Of a DNA stretch of 64,000 bases, positions 27,342 through 38,770 are shown piece by piece. Source of the DNA: Rhodoferax potami (GTDB lineage Bacteria > Pseudomonadota > Gammaproteobacteria > Burkholderiales > Burkholderiaceae_C); contig NZ_JAVBIK010000001.1 of the NCBI RefSeq assembly GCF_032193805.1, forward strand, positions 434,001 through 498,000. Direction: 5' to 3'. Below the pieces are notes generated by a model. That model was not told where the DNA came from and searched no databases. It saw nothing but the letters and a program-made list of their open reading frames with translations. Both the position numbers and the translations under genes were made by a program. Each line of letters opens with the position of its first letter. Within the stretch, counting starts at the first letter, position 1.

Positions 27342-27698
27342 ATGTCATTTCCCACCGATCTCCCTACCCCCGACCTGCTGGTCGTTTGCCTGTGCGCCCA
27401 GTGGTGCGGCACCTGTACTGAATACCAACCGCTGTTCACCGCTCTGCAGTCCGAGTTTGCCGGGGCCAAGTTTGTATGGGTGGATGTCGAAGACCAGTCC
27501 GACCTGGTCGACCCGATCGAAGTCGAAAACTTCCCGACGCTTTTGGTGGCCCAAGGACAGAGCGCCCGCTTTTTCGGAACCGTGACGCCCCACCTCGACA
27601 CCTTGCGCAGACTCATCAGCTCGAGTGCCAGCGTCGACGCTGCCGCGGTGAAGGACGCTGAAGTGCAGGCTTTGGTTCAGCGTTTGCGCGCTGGCTGA
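27342..27698 (+). CDS. Thioredoxin-family protein (CGTC active site)
   Basis: The 118-aa protein has a thioredoxin fold with Cys22-Gly-Thr-Cys25 in CAQWCGTCTEYQ and the cis-proline in VENFPTLLVA. Compared with thioredoxin (WCGPC) the redox loop is CGTC, and two extra cysteines (16, 18) lie just before it. No signal peptide, so cytosolic. Its 3' end overlaps the convergent TlpA-like gene by 22 bp. Confidence 0.85.
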   Translation: MSFPTDLPTPDLLVVCLCAQWCGTCTEYQPLFTALQSEFAGAKFVWVDVEDQSDLVDPIEVENFPTLLVAQGQSARFFGTVTPHLDTLRRLISSSASVDAAAVKDAEVQALVQRLRAG

Positions 27699-28228
27699 AG
27701 CAAGGGGCGCCAGAGCGCCTCGCCCTCTGCACCTGCCCAATCCAGGGCTCCACGCACCGTGGCACGCGGGACACCATCACGGTCGATCAGCACGGTTGAA
27801 GGATAGATGCGCACGCCCCAGGCGCGGGCCGTATCGCCTTGCGGGTCGCGCAACACGGGCAAGCTCAAGCCGCTGATTTGCACGAAGCGTGCAATCGCCT
27901 CAGGGCTCTCCTTGAGATTGATCGTCAACACCGCGAGCTGCGCCTGTTCACGCGCCGCAAGTGCTTGCAAAGCCGGCATTTCGGCGCGGCATGGCTCACA
28001 CCAACTCGCCCAGAAATTCAGCAATACAACTTTGCCGCGCAGTGACGGCAGGCTCCACGGCTGCCCTGTCTGATCAGCCGCGGGGATGGCTGGCACACCA
28101 CTTTTTGCGGGCCAGGCTTGCACATCGAACCCGGGGCCTGTACCCGCCGCACCGGCAGCCCAAGCCGATGAGACACAGACACCCGCCCCCACAATGAGCA
28201 GTTGACGACGACGCATCGGTATTTTCAT
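27677..28228 (-). CDS. TlpA/ResA-type thiol:disulfide oxidoreductase, exported
   Basis: A signal peptide (basic MKIPMRRRQ, then LLIVGAGVCVSSAWAAG) directs this 183-aa protein to the periplasm. The thioredoxin-like domain has Cys77-Glu-Pro-Cys80 in NFWASWCEPCRAEMP, and the cis-proline region is RIYPSTVLIDRDG. CEPC is typical of TlpA/ResA/CcmG-like reductants that serve cytochrome c maturation or other periplasmic thiols. It converges with, and overlaps, the cytosolic thioredoxin-like gene. An interspersed repeat lies between it and alaS upstream. Confidence 0.88.
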   Translation of the reverse strand: MKIPMRRRQLLIVGAGVCVSSAWAAGAAGTGPGFDVQAWPAKSGVPAIPAADQTGQPWSLPSLRGKVVLLNFWASWCEPCRAEMPALQALAAREQAQLAVLTINLKESPEAIARFVQISGLSLPVLRDPQGDTARAWGVRIYPSTVLIDRDGVPRATVRGALDWAGAEGEALWRPLLQPARKR

Positions 28229-28230
28229 AA

Positions 28231-28287
28231 AAAAGAGCTGCTAGCGCAGATACAGTGTGCGCGAGCAGCTCTCAATTTGATAGCAGA
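28231..28287 (-). repeat. Short interspersed hairpin repeat, copy E (best-formed)
   Basis: It lies between the alaS stop and the tlpA-like start. GAGCTGCTAGCGCA and TGCGCGAGCAGCTC form a 14-bp inverted repeat with one mismatch, and ATTTGATAGCAG flanks one arm. I use this copy as the reference for the family. Confidence 0.8.
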
Positions 28288-28311
28288 TTAAACCGTGCTA
28301 GATCAAAGCCC

Positions 28312-30963
<2,652 letters not shown>

Positions 30964-31216
30964 GACGGAATTTCTTCGAGTGGTGGATCAATAGAACTCA
31001 TTATTATCGCCGCCCGGGCCAACGAACTGACCGCCACTAAGGTGTTATCGGGTTAGGGGGCAAATTGCCACGAACAACGCCTTTGAGTGCCACGAGCCCT
31101 TAGGCGACGATGCAATCGCGAGCTAACATGAATAGGTACCGCAGGACCACGCACAAAGACCCACTTTGCGCTGCCCGTTTTACTGCCTGTGGCCTAACGT
31201 GCCCCAATAAAACTTT

Positions 31217-32386
31217 ATGCAACTCACACCCGAGAACACCCTGCCAGCCGATGCTGACCACGCCACCTTGCTGGGCCGCATCTGGCGGCCCGAGCTGCAA
31301 GGCCCCAGCGTCGTGACGGTGCGCGACGGCATGGTGATCGACATCAGCGCCAGCTACCCCACGGCACGTGATGTGTGCGAAACCGCCGATCCGGCCCGCG
31401 CCTTACGTGCGGCCCTAGGGGAAAAGGTATGCAGTGTGCAGAGCCTGCTGGCCAATAGCAGCGCCGCCAACCGCGACACCGCATTGCCCTGGCTGCTGGC
31501 GCCCTGTGATTTGCAAGCCATCAAGGCAGCCGGAGTAACGTTTGCCACCTCCATGTTAGAGCGGGTGATTGAGGAAAAAGCCCGGGGCAACCCGGCTGCA
31601 GCAAGCGCCATCCGCACCGAAATCCAGTCGCTGATCGGCGACGACCTGTCCCAACTCAAACCGGGTTCCGAGCAGGCGATGGCGCTCAAACAAGTGCTGA
31701 TTGCTCAAGGAGCCTGGAGCCAGTACCTTGAAGTCGGCATCGGTCCTGATGCGGAGATTTTTACGAAAGCACCGGTGCTGGCCGCTGTGGGCTGCGGGGA
31801 CGATGCGGGTTTGCACCCGGCTTCTCAATGGAACAACCCCGAACCCGAAGTCGTACTCACGATTAACTCGCGCGGCGAAGTCGTGGGCGCCACACTGGGC
31901 AACGACGTGAACCTGCGTGATGTGGAGGGCCGCTCAGCGCTCTTGCTCGGCAAAGCCAAGGACAACAATGCTTCGGCTTCGGTAGGGCCCTTCATTCGCT
32001 TGTTTGACGAAGAATTCACCATCAACGACGTGCGCAGCGCTGAACTGACATTGCGTGTGGAAGGCGCTGACGGTTTCGTGATGGATGGTTACTCGTCCAT
32101 GGCCCGTATCAGCCGAGACCCGCTGGACCTTGCTGCACAAATGATAGGCCCCCACCACCAATACCCGGACGGCGCGATGCTGTTTTTAGGAACCTTGTTT
32201 GCGCCCGTCAAAGATAGAGATGCGCCGGGCAGCGGCTTCACCCACAAGCTGGACGATGTGGTCACCATCCACAGCACCAAACTGGGCACTCTGCGCAACC
32301 GCATGCGGCACTGTGACCAGTGTCCGCCCTGGACATTCAGCGCATCCCACCTGATGCGCAACCTCGCACAGCGCGGCTTGCTGTAA
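31217..32386 (+). CDS. Fumarylacetoacetate hydrolase family protein
   Basis: The 389-aa protein shows the FAH-family catalytic domain in its C-terminal half: WNNPEPEVVLTINSRGEVVGATLGNDVNLRD carries the metal-binding acidic residues (quoted in part as NNPEPEVVLTIN), followed by the LLLGKAKDNNASASVGPFI block. FAH-fold enzymes cleave C-C bonds of acylpyruvates or act as isomerases or dehydratases. The N-terminal ~120 residues are less conserved. The substrate cannot be assigned from context; the neighbours are alaS and a MocR regulator. The start ATG 31217 has no strong ribosome site. Confidence 0.85.
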   Translation: MQLTPENTLPADADHATLLGRIWRPELQGPSVVTVRDGMVIDISASYPTARDVCETADPARALRAALGEKVCSVQSLLANSSAANRDTALPWLLAPCDLQAIKAAGVTFATSMLERVIEEKARGNPAAASAIRTEIQSLIGDDLSQLKPGSEQAMALKQVLIAQGAWSQYLEVGIGPDAEIFTKAPVLAAVGCGDDAGLHPASQWNNPEPEVVLTINSRGEVVGATLGNDVNLRDVEGRSALLLGKAKDNNASASVGPFIRLFDEEFTINDVRSAELTLRVEGADGFVMDGYSSMARISRDPLDLAAQMIGPHHQYPDGAMLFLGTLFAPVKDRDAPGSGFTHKLDDVVTIHSTKLGTLRNRMRHCDQCPPWTFSASHLMRNLAQRGLL

Positions 32387-32398
32387 GCGCCGCGCGCC

Positions 32399-33817
32399 TC
32401 AGGCGTGCTCGGCGCTTTGCCCCACCAGAATGCGCTGGTCCAGAAAGCGCCACAAACGCTCGTCCGCGCAAAACGCCACATTGAAGCGAAGCCAGCCGGT
32501 GGGCCGGGGCTCCACCAAGAACAACTGGCCGGGCCCTAACATGATGCCCTCTTGGGTCGCAGACTGCGACAGCACGGCGCTGTCCGCGATGTCGGGGTGG
32601 CGTGCCCACAGGTACATGCCGGCCTCGGGCTCATGGAATATCTCAAAGCCCAGGCCCAGCAGCCGGCGGCTCACCTGGCGATGCGCTTCACCCAAGCGGT
32701 CCCGCAGCGACTTCAGGTGCTTGCGCCAACGGCCATCGGTAATCGCGCCAAAGGTGATGCGTTCGGCGATGTCGGAAGACGTCAGCCCTGCAATCATCTT
32801 GAGCTGCACAAACTGGGCCGACAAATCCGGCCGGGCCAGCAGGTAGCCCACGCGCAGGTTCGGTGAAATGGTTTTGGAATAGCTGCCCACGTACACCACC
32901 CGGCGCAGCTGGTCCAAACTGGCCAGTGTGGTGCGCGAGGTGGCATCCATGTCGGCATAGATGTCGTTTTCGACCAGCACGAAATCGTGCATCTCGGCCA
33001 GTTGCAACAGGCGGTGCAGCTGGGCAACTGAAGCCACCGAGCAGGTGGGGCTCTGCAAACGCGGCTGTGTGAAAAAAGCCTTGGGCTTGCGCGTGGTCAG
33101 GATGGACTCCAGCGCGGCGAGATCGTAACCCGTGCCGGTACGCGGAACCCCCACTACATCCACGCCCCAGACACGCAGCATGAACAAAAGATTGGGGTAA
33201 CCGGGGTCATCCACCAACACGGTGTCACCGGGCTTGAGCAGGCAGCGCGCCACCAGATCCAGCCCCTGGCTGGAGCCATGCGTCAGCAGCACCTGGCCGG
33301 CGTCTGCCGAGATTTGGTGTTCGGCCAACGACTCCGCAATGATCATGCGCAAGGCCATGTGACCGTAAGGCAAGCCATAACCATCCATTTCGGAGCCGTC
33401 GCTGGAGAGCTGGCGCATGCTGCGGCGCACCGCGTCGCCAAACAACCAGTCGTGCGGCAACCAGCCGCAACCAGGTTTGAGGGGCAGGTTGCGGTTCTCG
33501 AAAATCTGCTTGAGGTACCAGCTTGCATCAAAACGGGGCGTTTCTGCCTCGCGAGCCGGTACACCGATGCTGCCGCCCTCTTCCCGGCGCTTCACAAAAA
33601 AGCCGGAGTGCGCGCGCGAAACCAGCCACCCTTGGGCGACCAAACGGTCATAGGCCTCGACCACCGTGAACACACTGACGTTGTGGGTGACCGCGAATGC
33701 GCGAATAGAGGGAAGCTTGCTCCCGGGCTTCAGCACTTGGCCCGCAATCAGCCCGCGCAGTCCGTCCACGATCTGGCTGACCAGGGGGGTTGCGATGTCG
33801 GGGCTGAGTGTAAGCAT
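32399..33817 (-). CDS. MocR/GabR-type PLP-dependent transcriptional regulator
   Basis: The 472-aa protein (ATG 33817, MLTLSPDIATP) fuses a GntR winged helix (~10-75, with KPGSKLPSIRAFAVTHNVS) to a fold-type-I aminotransferase domain (~115-472). The PLP lysine is likely in VYVGSYSKTISPNLRVG. MocR regulators bind PLP and an amine or amino-acid effector. It is divergent from gabT, with 174 bp between, and the GabR paralogue classically activates GABA genes. The C-terminal aminotransferase-like domain should sense a metabolite rather than catalyse. Confidence 0.92.
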   Translation of the reverse strand: MLTLSPDIATPLVSQIVDGLRGLIAGQVLKPGSKLPSIRAFAVTHNVSVFTVVEAYDRLVAQGWLVSRAHSGFFVKRREEGGSIGVPAREAETPRFDASWYLKQIFENRNLPLKPGCGWLPHDWLFGDAVRRSMRQLSSDGSEMDGYGLPYGHMALRMIIAESLAEHQISADAGQVLLTHGSSQGLDLVARCLLKPGDTVLVDDPGYPNLLFMLRVWGVDVVGVPRTGTGYDLAALESILTTRKPKAFFTQPRLQSPTCSVASVAQLHRLLQLAEMHDFVLVENDIYADMDATSRTTLASLDQLRRVVYVGSYSKTISPNLRVGYLLARPDLSAQFVQLKMIAGLTSSDIAERITFGAITDGRWRKHLKSLRDRLGEAHRQVSRRLLGLGFEIFHEPEAGMYLWARHPDIADSAVLSQSATQEGIMLGPGQLFLVEPRPTGWLRFNVAFCADERLWRFLDQRILVGQSAEHA

Positions 33818-33841
33818 GGCGCGATCGTAAGGCAGGCGAGA

Positions 33842-33958
33842 GGTGCAGCAAAAGTGCACCAATCTAGGGAAACTCTGTACAGGATTTTAGACCTGCACAG
33901 TGTCTCGAAACTTTCATCATTGTGTACATGGTTGTTTGTGTGAACGGTTCCTATAGTT
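33842..33958. promoter_or_regulatory. Candidate operator/promoter region between the MocR gene and gabT
   Basis: GGTGCA (33842-33847) and TGCACC (33855-33860) form an inverted repeat. CTGTACAG and GCACAG repeats follow. TATAGT at 33953-33958 could be a -10 element for gabT, with a weak -35 (TGGTTG) 17 bp upstream. The identity of the true operator is inferred, not shown. Confidence 0.45.
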
Positions 33959-33991
33959 CTGCCACCCGTTCAACTACACCGGACCCCATTT

Positions 33992-35284
33992 ATGCAAGCT
34001 GATCGCCAAGTTCTCAATGCCGCCCTTTATGCCCGCCGTCAATCTGCCGTTGCACGCGGTGTCGGTCAGGCCCACGAGATTTTCATCAAGAACGCCCGCA
34101 ACTCCGAGTTCTGGGATGTGGAAGGCCGCCGCTTCATCGACTTCGCCGGTGGTATTGCGGTGCTGAACACCGGCCACCTGCACCCCCAGGTGATTGAGGC
34201 CGTCAAGGCCCAGCTCGACTTGTACACCCACACCTGCTTTCAGGTGATTGCCTACGAACCCTACGTCGAAGTGTGCGAGCGCTTGAACGCCATGGCGCCC
34301 GGCAACTTTGCCAAGAAGAGCCTGCTGCTGACCACCGGCGCCGAGGCCGTAGAAAACGCCATCAAGATTGCCCGCGCTTACACCAAACGCCCCGGCGTGA
34401 TCGCCTTCACCGGCGGCTACCACGGCCGCACCAACTTCACGCTGGGTCTGACCGGCAAAGTGGCGCCCTACAAGCTGGGCTTCGGCCCCTTCCCCGGCGA
34501 AGTGTTCCACGCCCTGTTCCCCAATGAACTGCATGGCGTGAGCGTGGCGGATGCCCTGCACTCGGTGGAGCTGATCTTCAAGAACGACATCGAGGCAGAA
34601 CGTGTGGCTGCCTTCATCGTCGAACCCGTGCAAGGCGAAGGCGGCTTCTACGTGGCGCCTCCCGAGTTCATCTCCGGCCTCAAGGCGCTCGCTGACAAGT
34701 ACGGCATTTTGTTGATTGCCGACGAAGTGCAAACCGGCGCCGGCCGCACCGGCACCTGGTTTGCCTGCGAGCAGTGGCCTGTGGCTCCTGATTTGATTAC
34801 CACTGCCAAATCGTTGGCGGGTGGATTCCCCTTGTCCGGCGTGGTTGGCCGTGCAGATGTAATCGATGCACCCGCCGCAGGCGGCTTGGGCGGCACCTAT
34901 GCCGGCAGTCCGGTGGCTTGCGCCGCGGCACTGGCCGTGATGAAGGCCTTTGAAGAAGAAAAACTCCTGCAGCGCAGCCAAGACATGGGCGCTTTCCTGG
35001 TCGAAAAGCTCAAGGCCATTGCCACCAAGGTACCAGCCATCGGTGATGTGCGTGGCATGGGCGCCATGGTCGCCATCGAGTTGTTTGAAGGTGGCGATGT
35101 GCACCGTCCTGACGCGGTGTTGACCAAGAAGGTGGTCACAGAGGCTGCACGCCGCGGGCTGATCCTCCTGTCTTGCGGTACCTACGGCAACGTCATCCGC
35201 ATCCTGGTGCCCTTGACCGCTCCCGACGCGCTGCTCGAAGAAGGCTTGGCCATTCTGGCTGACAGCTTTGCTGCCGTGGCCTGA
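33992..35284 (+). CDS. gabT: 4-aminobutyrate--2-oxoglutarate transaminase
   Basis: The 430-aa class III aminotransferase moves the amino group of GABA to 2-oxoglutarate, giving succinate semialdehyde. PLP-binding Lys273 lies in ITTAKSLAGGFPLSG; also seen are TTGAEAVENAIKIAR, GAYHGRT-like GGYHGRTNFTLG, and IADEVQTGAGRTG. Start ATG 33992 gives the standard N-terminus. It leads an operon-like run of ABC transporter genes, ureohydrolase and gabD. Related aminotransferases for 5-aminovalerate exist, but the gabD in the same cluster favours GABA. Confidence 0.95.
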   Translation: MQADRQVLNAALYARRQSAVARGVGQAHEIFIKNARNSEFWDVEGRRFIDFAGGIAVLNTGHLHPQVIEAVKAQLDLYTHTCFQVIAYEPYVEVCERLNAMAPGNFAKKSLLLTTGAEAVENAIKIARAYTKRPGVIAFTGGYHGRTNFTLGLTGKVAPYKLGFGPFPGEVFHALFPNELHGVSVADALHSVELIFKNDIEAERVAAFIVEPVQGEGGFYVAPPEFISGLKALADKYGILLIADEVQTGAGRTGTWFACEQWPVAPDLITTAKSLAGGFPLSGVVGRADVIDAPAAGGLGGTYAGSPVACAAALAVMKAFEEEKLLQRSQDMGAFLVEKLKAIATKVPAIGDVRGMGAMVAIELFEGGDVHRPDAVLTKKVVTEAARRGLILLSCGTYGNVIRILVPLTAPDALLEEGLAILADSFAAVA

Positions 35285-35317
35285 TCGCCTTTTTTGAATC
35301 TGCTTCTCGAAGAACAC

Positions 35318-36412
35318 ATGTCCTCTACTGAACCCTTGGTGCGCTTTAGCGGCGTACAAAAAACGTACGACGGCGAACAGCTGGTGGTGCGGGAGCTGAA
35401 CCTCGATATCCAGCGCGGTGAATTCCTGAGCCTGCTCGGACCCTCGGGCTCCGGCAAAACCACCACTCTGATGATGCTGGCCGGGTTCGAGTCCCCCACA
35501 GCAGGCGACATCCTGCTCGACGGCAAGCAGATCACCCGCACCCCGCCGCACAAGCGTAACTTCGGCATGGTGTTCCAGAACTACGCGTTGTTCCCCCACA
35601 TGACGGTGGCACAAAACGTGGCCTACCCGCTCACCGTGCGCAAGGTCCCCAAAGACGAGCAAGAAAAGCGCGTGCAAAAGGCCTTGGACATGGTGCGCCT
35701 GACCGGCATGGGCGAGCGCCTGCCCACCCGCCTCTCGGGCGGCCAGCAGCAACGCGTGGCACTCGCCCGCGCGCTGGTGTTCGAGCCCCAACTGGTGCTG
35801 ATGGACGAACCCCTGGGCGCCCTTGACAAACAGTTGCGGGAACACATGCAACTCGAACTCAAAGAGTTGCACCGCCAGCTGGGTGTGACCTTCGTGTACG
35901 TGACCCACGACCAAGGCGAAGCCTTGACCATGAGCGACCGTGTGGCGGTGTTCAACGAAGGCGTGATCCAGCAACTGGCCGATGCCCAAAGCCTCTACGA
36001 GGCCCCCAGCAACCGTTTTGTGGCCGGCTTTGTGGGCGACAGCACAGTGCTGCGCGGCACATTGGGTGGTAATGCTGATGCACCATGCATTGAGCTCGGC
36101 CAAGGCCAAAAGCTGGCGGGCATCAATGTCAACAACGCAGCCACCGGCGCCATGGTCGAGGCCTGTGTGCGACCCGAGCGGATTGCGCTGCATTTACAGG
36201 CGCAGGCCGGGCTGAACACGGTAGCCGCCCAAGTGGCCGGCATTGTGTATTACGGCGACCATGTGCGCCTGCAATGCGCACTGGGTGCTGGTCAGGCGCA
36301 AGCCACAGTGAAACTGCCGCTCACCCACGCGTGTGCCCTCACGCCGCCCGCTATGGGCAGCACGGTGCACCTCGAGTTTCCGACCCCGTTTACGCGCATT
36401 TACGCGCTCTGA
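35318..36412 (+). CDS. ABC transporter ATP-binding protein (polyamine/PotA type)
   Basis: The 364-aa ATPase has Walker A GPSGSGKTTT, Q-loop FQNYALFPHM, signature LSGGQQQRVALARAL, Walker B LVLMDEPLGALD and the switch THDQGEAL. A C-terminal TOBE-type domain (~275-360) resembles PotA-class spermidine/putrescine importers. ATG 35318 gives the standard N-terminus. The gene follows gabT by 33 bp and precedes the solute-binding protein. In this setting the importer likely handles GABA, 4-guanidinobutyrate or putrescine. Confidence 0.92.
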   Translation: MSSTEPLVRFSGVQKTYDGEQLVVRELNLDIQRGEFLSLLGPSGSGKTTTLMMLAGFESPTAGDILLDGKQITRTPPHKRNFGMVFQNYALFPHMTVAQNVAYPLTVRKVPKDEQEKRVQKALDMVRLTGMGERLPTRLSGGQQQRVALARALVFEPQLVLMDEPLGALDKQLREHMQLELKELHRQLGVTFVYVTHDQGEALTMSDRVAVFNEGVIQQLADAQSLYEAPSNRFVAGFVGDSTVLRGTLGGNADAPCIELGQGQKLAGINVNNAATGAMVEACVRPERIALHLQAQAGLNTVAAQVAGIVYYGDHVRLQCALGAGQAQATVKLPLTHACALTPPAMGSTVHLEFPTPFTRIYAL

Positions 36413-36458
36413 AGTTCCCCCCCCTGTCCCTTCCTCAACTTATCTAGGAAATTTCTCC

Positions 36459-37490
36459 ATGAAAAAAAGCCTGATCGCTGCTGCCTCTGTGGCTGCCTGC
36501 TTCGCGATGAATGTTCAAGCCCAAGACGCCATCACCGTGGTGAACTTCGGCGGCGCCAACGCCAATGCCCAAAAGGCCGCTTACTACGAGCCGGTTGCCA
36601 AAGAAGGTATCAAGGTCACTGCTGTTGAGTACAACGGCGAGCAAGCCAAGATCAAGGCCATGGTGGAAACCAAGAACGTGACTTGGGACCTGGTGGAAGT
36701 GGAGTCTCCTGACGTGGCCCGCGGCTGCGACGAGGGTCTGTTTGAAAAGCTCGACTACAGCAAAATCGCGCCCAAGGCCGACCTGTTGCCGTCTGCAGTC
36801 ACTGAGTGCGGTGTCGGCCTGTTTGTGTGGTCTACCGTGATGGCCTACAACGGCGACAAGCTCAAAAAAGCCCCCACCAGCTGGGCCGACTTCTTTGACA
36901 CCACCAAGATCCCCGGCAAGCGCGGCATGCGCAAAGGCGCCCGCTACAACCTCGAATTCGCCTTGCTGGCCGATGGCGTGAAGCCCGCTGACATCTACAA
37001 GGTACTGGCTACCAAAGACGGCGCAGAGCGCGCCTTCAAGAAGCTGACCGCGCTCAAGCCCAACATCCAGTGGTGGGAAGCCGGTGCCCAGGCGCCCCAG
37101 TTCCTGGTGGCTGGTGATGTGGTCTTGTCCACCGTGTACAACGGCCGTATTGATGCCGCCAACCGCGAAGGCCGTAACCTGCAGATCTACTGGCCCGGTG
37201 GCATTTATGACCTGGACTACTGGGTCATCCCCAAGGGCACTGCCAAGAAAGACGCTGTCTACAAGTTCCTGAACTTCGCCATGAAGCCCGAGAACCAAGC
37301 GGTTTACGCCCAAAACATCGCCTACGGCCCGACCAACAAGAAGGCTCTGGCCAAGCTGAACGCCAAGGTACTCGCCGACTTGCCCACCTCGGACAAGAAC
37401 GCCAAGGAAGCCTTGCAGTTCAACACCACCTTCTGGGCTGACCAGGGCGAAGCTCTGGAAAAGCGTTTTGCTGCCTGGGCCACCCAGTAA
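36459..37490 (+). CDS. Periplasmic substrate-binding protein (PotD-like)
   Basis: The 343-aa protein begins with a signal peptide (MKKSLIAAASVAACFAMNVQAQ) and the polyamine-binder-like opening ITVVNFGGANANAQKAAYYE. The later IYWPGGIYDLDYWVIPKG and WAAGAQ-like segments fit a type 2 periplasmic binding fold. TAGGAA precedes ATG 36459. It should deliver the substrate to the two permeases downstream. It could bind a guanidino compound rather than spermidine; sequence alone does not say. Confidence 0.9.
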   Translation: MKKSLIAAASVAACFAMNVQAQDAITVVNFGGANANAQKAAYYEPVAKEGIKVTAVEYNGEQAKIKAMVETKNVTWDLVEVESPDVARGCDEGLFEKLDYSKIAPKADLLPSAVTECGVGLFVWSTVMAYNGDKLKKAPTSWADFFDTTKIPGKRGMRKGARYNLEFALLADGVKPADIYKVLATKDGAERAFKKLTALKPNIQWWEAGAQAPQFLVAGDVVLSTVYNGRIDAANREGRNLQIYWPGGIYDLDYWVIPKGTAKKDAVYKFLNFAMKPENQAVYAQNIAYGPTNKKALAKLNAKVLADLPTSDKNAKEALQFNTTFWADQGEALEKRFAAWATQ

Positions 37491-37517
37491 TCCGTAGACC
37501 GTCAGGAGCCTGAACCC

Positions 37518-38759
37518 ATGACCATGCAAGCCAGTGCCATCCAGCCCCCGGGCGATCTCCGTGCGGCACTCTCCCGTGCGGAGTCCCGCCGCAAATGGCG
37601 GGCCTTCAGCCTGACACTGCCCTTGCTGGTGTTTTTGCTCCTGACCCTGTTGGTTCCTATCGCCGCGCTCTTGATGCGCGCGGTGGAGAACCCCGAAGTC
37701 GCCAAGGCCCTGCCCACGACAGTGGAGGCCTTGGCCGAGTGGGACCGCACGTCCCAACCCCAAGCAGCTGCCTACGCGGCCTTGGTCAAAGATTTATCGC
37801 AACTGCCCGACACGGCAGATGCCGGCGCCTTGGCGCGCCGCTTGAACTCTGAAGTGCCCGGCGCCCGCTCGCTGATCATGGGTGCCTATAAGGCCTTGCC
37901 CATCGAAGGTGATGCCGATACCGTGCGCCAGCAGCTGCTCGATAAAGACGCCCGGTGGGCCGAGCCTGAGTTCTGGCAAGCGATTGCCAAAAACGGCTCC
38001 CGCTGGACGCCCGACTACCTGCTGGCGTCGGTAGACCTGAAACGCGATGCGCAGGGCCACATCGAGCGCATGCCCGAAGACCAGCGCGCCTATGGCGGCA
38101 TATTGGCGCGCACCTTCCAGATCAGTTTTGTGGTCACCTTGCTGTGCCTGCTGCTGGCCTACCCGCTGGCCTATTGGCTCTCCACCCTGCCCGAGCGCAA
38201 AGCCAATGTGCTGATGATTCTGGTGCTGGTGCCTTTCTGGACTTCCATCCTGGTGCGTGTGGCTGCGTGGATCGTGTTGCTGCAGTCTGAGGGTCTGGTC
38301 AACGGTGCACTGCTGGGCATCGGTGTCATCAGTGAGCCATTGGCGCTGCTGTTCAACCGCACCGGCGTGATCATCTCCATGGTGCACATCCTGCTGCCCT
38401 TCATGATTTTGCCACTTTACAGCGTGATGAAGAGCGTGCCACCCACCTATGTGCGTGCGGCAGTGTCCCTTGGCAGCGCACCGCTGGCTGCCTTCATGCG
38501 GGTCTATGTGCCGCAAACCTTCCCGGGTGTGGGCGCTGGTGCGCTACTGGTGTTCATCTTGTCGATTGGCTACTACATCACCCCCGCCCTGCTGGGTGGC
38601 GCAGATGACCAGATGCTGAGCTACTACATCGCCCGCTACACCAACGTGGAAGTCAACTGGGGCATGGCCTGCGCTTTGGGCGCCTTGTTGCTCGCCACCA
38701 CGCTGGTGCTCTATGGCGTGTACCGCCGCATCGGCAAAGCAGACCTGGCCTTGGCGTAA
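37518..38759 (+). CDS. ABC transporter permease, PotB-like with long periplasmic insert
   Basis: The 413-aa permease has a first membrane helix (~30-55, LTLPLLVFLLLTLLVPIAAL). A large soluble insert of about 130 residues follows, then five helices of the PotB core (from ~195). The EAA-type loop is YVRAAVSLGSAPLAAFMRVYVPQT. The insert is longer than in E. coli PotB (275 aa), but similar longer permeases are known in polyamine-type systems. The gene starts 27 bp after the binding protein and ends 11 bp before its partner permease. Confidence 0.9.
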   Translation: MTMQASAIQPPGDLRAALSRAESRRKWRAFSLTLPLLVFLLLTLLVPIAALLMRAVENPEVAKALPTTVEALAEWDRTSQPQAAAYAALVKDLSQLPDTADAGALARRLNSEVPGARSLIMGAYKALPIEGDADTVRQQLLDKDARWAEPEFWQAIAKNGSRWTPDYLLASVDLKRDAQGHIERMPEDQRAYGGILARTFQISFVVTLLCLLLAYPLAYWLSTLPERKANVLMILVLVPFWTSILVRVAAWIVLLQSEGLVNGALLGIGVISEPLALLFNRTGVIISMVHILLPFMILPLYSVMKSVPPTYVRAAVSLGSAPLAAFMRVYVPQTFPGVGAGALLVFILSIGYYITPALLGGADDQMLSYYIARYTNVEVNWGMACALGALLLATTLVLYGVYRRIGKADLALA

Positions 38760-38770
38760 GAAAGACATCC

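Noticed and set aside
31110..31316. Short plus-strand open frame before the FAH gene
   Set aside because: It overlaps the FAH gene in another frame, has no ribosome site and no recognisable sequence.
33974..36193. 739-codon minus-strand open frame opposite gabT and the ABC ATPase
   Set aside because: It mirrors the codon pattern of strongly supported genes on the other strand; His/Gly/Ala/Val-rich low-information sequence without a domain.
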